Of a stretch of 64,000 nt of DNA, positions 60,890 to 64,000 are shown piece by piece. The position numbers were made by a program, and so were the translations under genes. The notes under the pieces are model-generated. The model saw only the letters and a list, made by a program, of their open reading frames with translations. It had not been told where the DNA came from and searched no databases. The DNA is from Rhytidiadelphus loreus (lineage: Eukaryota; Streptophyta; Bryopsida; Hypnales; Hylocomiaceae): the NCBI GenBank assembly GCA_947034895.1, contig OX344762.1:38358760-38422759 (forward strand), written 5' to 3'. Each line of letters starts with the position of its first letter. The stretch's first letter is position 1.

Positions 60890-61843
60890 GTTGCTGGGAA
60901 CAAGGGTGCCACTGCAGTAGTTTGACGCGGCCGAACTTCGGCCACATCAAATTGGGAAAAAAAATGAATTTAAAAAAAAAATTCTGACAATGAGATGTTC
61001 TTTCACTGCAAGGGAACATGCAAGGGGGATCAAACTTGGAAAGCCCTCCCCTTGCCCCAAATCACATCTAATGCCGATCACCAAAGTTGTCCTTCTGGTG
61101 TATTTTAGCTACCTCCTTCCTTTTGATCCAAAATTTAGGCATAAGAATGATATTTTTTGAACTTGAGTTCAACTAATGAAATGGAGTTTACTCAATATAG
61201 ATAGATTTTAAATTTTGAAAAATTTGTAGAATTCAACATTTTATTACAATTTGAACATTTGGCCTACAACCACGGCATGTTGATCTTCTAATTTAATAAT
61301 GACAAAAAAAATTGGTTCACATTTTGGTGCTCTATACTATGATACATACCAAAAGCAAAAAAATCAGATTTTTAAAGCGTATTTTGAATTTGATATGAAT
61401 TTTCTTCATTTTCTTTGTAAAAATTCACAGTAATTTCAAATTTTCACAAAAAAATCTGAAAATTTCAGAATCTCTAGAGACAATGTGATAGAATATCTGA
61501 AAAATGAAATAAAATGAAATAAATTCTACTTTAATTTATTATAAAAATGGAGCATCCAAAACAATGAATTTGCAGGGGGGTTTCATGGTCATAGGGGCCA
61601 TCGTTGCAAGGTTATTGTGAAAAACAACCTTGGTCCAATAGAAACCTTTGCCAATGTGGGTACCCCAAACCACTTTTTTTTTTTTTTTGCTACTATGCCT
61701 ATTTATTATTATTAAACTCATCAATATTTTTTTTTATTGATTTTCCTACTGGCAAGTGAAGGAAGGTTCCACCCCACCCCATAACACGACATGTGGATAC
61801 CATTAATACAAATGTTATGAAGGGGGAGCAAAGTTTTTTTGAT
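60890..61843. other. AT-rich intergenic DNA
   Basis: No gene is recognised. A T-rich run lies at about 61674-61688. Confidence 0.4.
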
Positions 61844-61845
61844 TA

Positions 61846-62009
61846 AGGTAAACTACCCCCATTATTAGGGACAAAATGGGAGCAAGCCCATCGTGGGCAA
61901 AATTGTAACGGTGGTGTACATTTTTAGAACTTGAATGTACATCACCATTACAATTTTGCCCACAACGAGTTTGCTCCCATTTTGCCCCTAATAATGGGAT
62001 AGTTTACCT
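61846..62009. mobile_element. Fold-back MITE with TA duplication, copy 1
   Basis: Almost the whole 164 bp is a hairpin. The arm AGGTAAACTACCCCCATTAT from 61846 pairs with its complement ending at 62009, through GGGAGCAAGCCC and TGTACAT segments around a small loop. Flanking TA (61844-61845 and 62010-62011) is consistent with a Tc1/mariner-type target. A second copy is at 62746. Confidence 0.85.
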
Positions 62010-62011
62010 TA

Positions 62012-62743
62012 GATGTTCTAAAATTGTTTCTTCCACATAGGTACATATTGATTTTGGAAATGTACCCAAAGTGATGATGGCAGTTTTGGGTTAGTGGCGC
62101 ATTTGGGTATGCCTGTTGCCACATGGAAGTTCCTTGCACCAACCAGCAGTCTCCGAACCTCCCGGGTCATGAGACCGAAGACGTCCACATTCCCCCTTAA
62201 CTTACAAGTTACAACAGTTGCCACTACCCAAATCATTTGAGCCCCTCCACGGGCCATTTCTCCAATCAGTCAATCCTTTGCGGCTGCACCTTCAACTCGC
62301 ATTTATGAGGCTAAGCATCAGCAGCCGCCTTGTAATGTAATGTACTCCTCATGTTTCCTTTGTGAAAGAGTGGAGGATACGCATTCATAAACACTGAATT
62401 TTGGAATGGAATGGTACTATAATGATAGTATTTTGCTTTGAGGAATTGTGTGCGATTCAAGCATGATGCACTCATCAAATGGGACCATGGCAGAGTTGAA
62501 ACTTTGCACACAAAAGCCATGAACAAGCTGGTACATTTCACAAGCCGGAGTGGCATCTCTCCCTTAGCTTGCCACCCAGGTTAAGCAGGCCCAAGGAGCC
62601 TGATTGATTGTTTTTTCCTTTGGTTTTTTTTTCTCTTAATGGTCATCGTTCCTTTCCAAAAAAAGAAGCCATGAACAAGCTGTGGTAGTCAAATTCCAAA
62701 GTCTTTTAAATTGGGAGGAAAAACTCCAAAGTGAAAGTGGCAA
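62012..62743. other. Intergenic, no gene recognised
   Basis: This spacer between the two fold-back MITEs has balanced composition at 62.1-62.6 kb. Minus-strand frames of 79-81 codons have no known domain. Confidence 0.35.
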
Positions 62744-62745
62744 TA

Positions 62746-62899
62746 AGGTAAACTACCCCATTATTAGGAACAGAATGGGAGCAAGCCCATGAATTATAAT
62801 AGTGGTGTACATTTCAGAACTTGAATGTACACCATCATTACAATTTTGCCCACAATGGGCTGGCTCCCATTATGTCCCTAATAATGGGGTAGTTTACCT
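62746..62899. mobile_element. Fold-back MITE with TA duplication, copy 2
   Basis: This 154-bp copy is of the same family as 61846-62009: AGGTAAACTACCCCATTATT arm, matching right arm, flanking TA at 62744-62745 and 62900-62901. It differs by about 10 bp of deletion in the left arm. Confidence 0.85.
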
Positions 62900-62901
62900 T
62901 A

Positions 62902-64000
62902 GGTTGCGCTTATCCTTTACAACACTTAGTAACATGCACTTAGATTCTAGAGAGGATGTGGTGTAGAATATTCCACACCCAACAACCTTCTTCATAACAT
63001 TGTTAACTGCCTAAAAAGCTTCTCCTTCAAGAAAGTATAATCCTTCCTTGGATGCATGGGAGGGGTTGAGTTATAATGTAATCAAAATGATAAAGTGGCT
63101 CAATATAAGTTTTGGCCAGGATGTGTTAGTGCATGGGTGAATATGAGGGGCTATAGTGTGATAGTCAACAATAATTTCAAAAGTTTCAACGTTCAGGGAA
63201 TCCCACTTTGGGGGGAAGCAAAAGGGACCCCTCTAGTATTGGTTAACAATGTTATGATGTTTACTATCTTGCTTTGGCTCTAGAGTAGATGGTGTGGAAT
63301 ATTCTACATCCAACAACCTTCATGCCTACTACCTTGCCTCTATTGATTACATTGAGGCTCCACATATTTACTTAGCTATTGATGACGTATTGTTGGGTAT
63401 AGAATATTCTATAGTCAAGGCAATGATACTGCAAGCTACTAAATGCTATGCTCTTCATTCAATTCAAGTTGTAATTGATCTTTGGCAAAGAAGCCTTGCT
63501 ACTTTTTAACCATGTCATTGGGTTATAGACATGTTGTAATTAATATAGACGGACTGTGTTATTAGGAGGTATGTGCTAATTGGATGTGCTTTGTAGATAG
63601 ATTTGTCCAATCACATGGTGTTAAAGTCCAAAATCTTTTCATTGACTAAAATAGATTTTTGCATTTTTAAGCAAGCTCCAGTGACTTCAAATTTTCTATT
63701 TTTCTTTTGGTATTCTTTGCATTGTTCTTAATCATCATCCTCTTCATGTCAAGCTTTGTTTTGTGTGATTTCAATAAGTATTTGCAAAAGTTATAAGTAT
63801 TGTTTTTTTTGGGATCAAACTCACACAATCTAAGTAACAATGATGAAATATATTTTGCCTCCTTTAATTAAAAACTAAATTGAATTTGACTTTTCAATAG
63901 TATGCCTACTTGGAAGGCTTTGAATTGTTTTATTCTAATTGATGAAATGAAAGTTATGACAAACTTTGCTCTATTGGCAATTATAACATTTCTTCACAAA
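62902..64000. other. Repeat-derived and AT-rich DNA
   Basis: 62985-63265 is related to 37683-37900. A phrase of the type GTAGAATATTCCACACCCAAC is repeated directly at about 62970 and 63292. No gene is recognised. Plus-strand frames at 63095 and 63294 are short and without domains. Confidence 0.4.

Overview
The window is nuclear DNA of a land plant with a large, repeat-rich, AT-rich genome. The evidence is two intron-containing genes with GT-AG introns of plant type, Copia and plant-type LINE remnants, PIF/Harbinger, CACTA and MITE elements, and a telo-box-like motif before one gene. The clade is not fixed. Compact introns and two rather divergent plant proteins would suit a seedless plant such as a lycophyte, fern or bryophyte, but this is inference.

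Only two genes can be modelled end to end. One is an eight-exon tyrosine/nicotianamine-type aminotransferase on the + strand (11647-16186; 467 codons, all exon junctions in phase, catalytic lysine present). The other is a three-exon BTB/NPH3-family gene on the - strand (43125-40802; 631 codons). Nothing links them functionally, and they are separated by about 25 kb of repeats.

Layout. 1.7-3.5 kb holds Copia debris: gag on the - strand and RNase H on the + strand, arranged head to head. 3.5-10.1 kb is a decayed LINE on the - strand, with a 952-bp CACTA-type element inserted at its ORF1/ORF2 junction. 10.2-11.4 kb is a non-autonomous Harbinger-like element just upstream of the aminotransferase; a second copy lies at 48.2-49.5 kb. 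19.4-21.5 kb holds a PIF/Harbinger transposase with one nonsense codon, convergent with an open Myb/SANT-like partner ORF. A second CACTA-type element is at 22.5-23.3 kb. From 23.6 to 38.5 kb and from 45.5 to 64 kb the DNA is mostly AT-rich repeats: tandem arrays (46 bp x5, 24 bp x about 10, about 250 bp x3.5), hairpin MITEs and dispersed repeats.

The most notable structure is a family of at least eight elements, about 250-980 bp long, that end in TTAA plus a C-rich inverted repeat (type TTAACCCCTAAAGGACC). They lie at about 16.4, 26.3, 28.8, 29.7, 53.2, 54.6, 56.8 and 58.1 kb. Several share an internal conserved block but I see no transposase. They look like non-autonomous transposons that duplicate TTAA, the target of piggyBac-like and some Sola transposons, which would be unusual in a plant. 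I saw no CRISPR array, rRNA gene, tRNA gene or bacterial-type operon.
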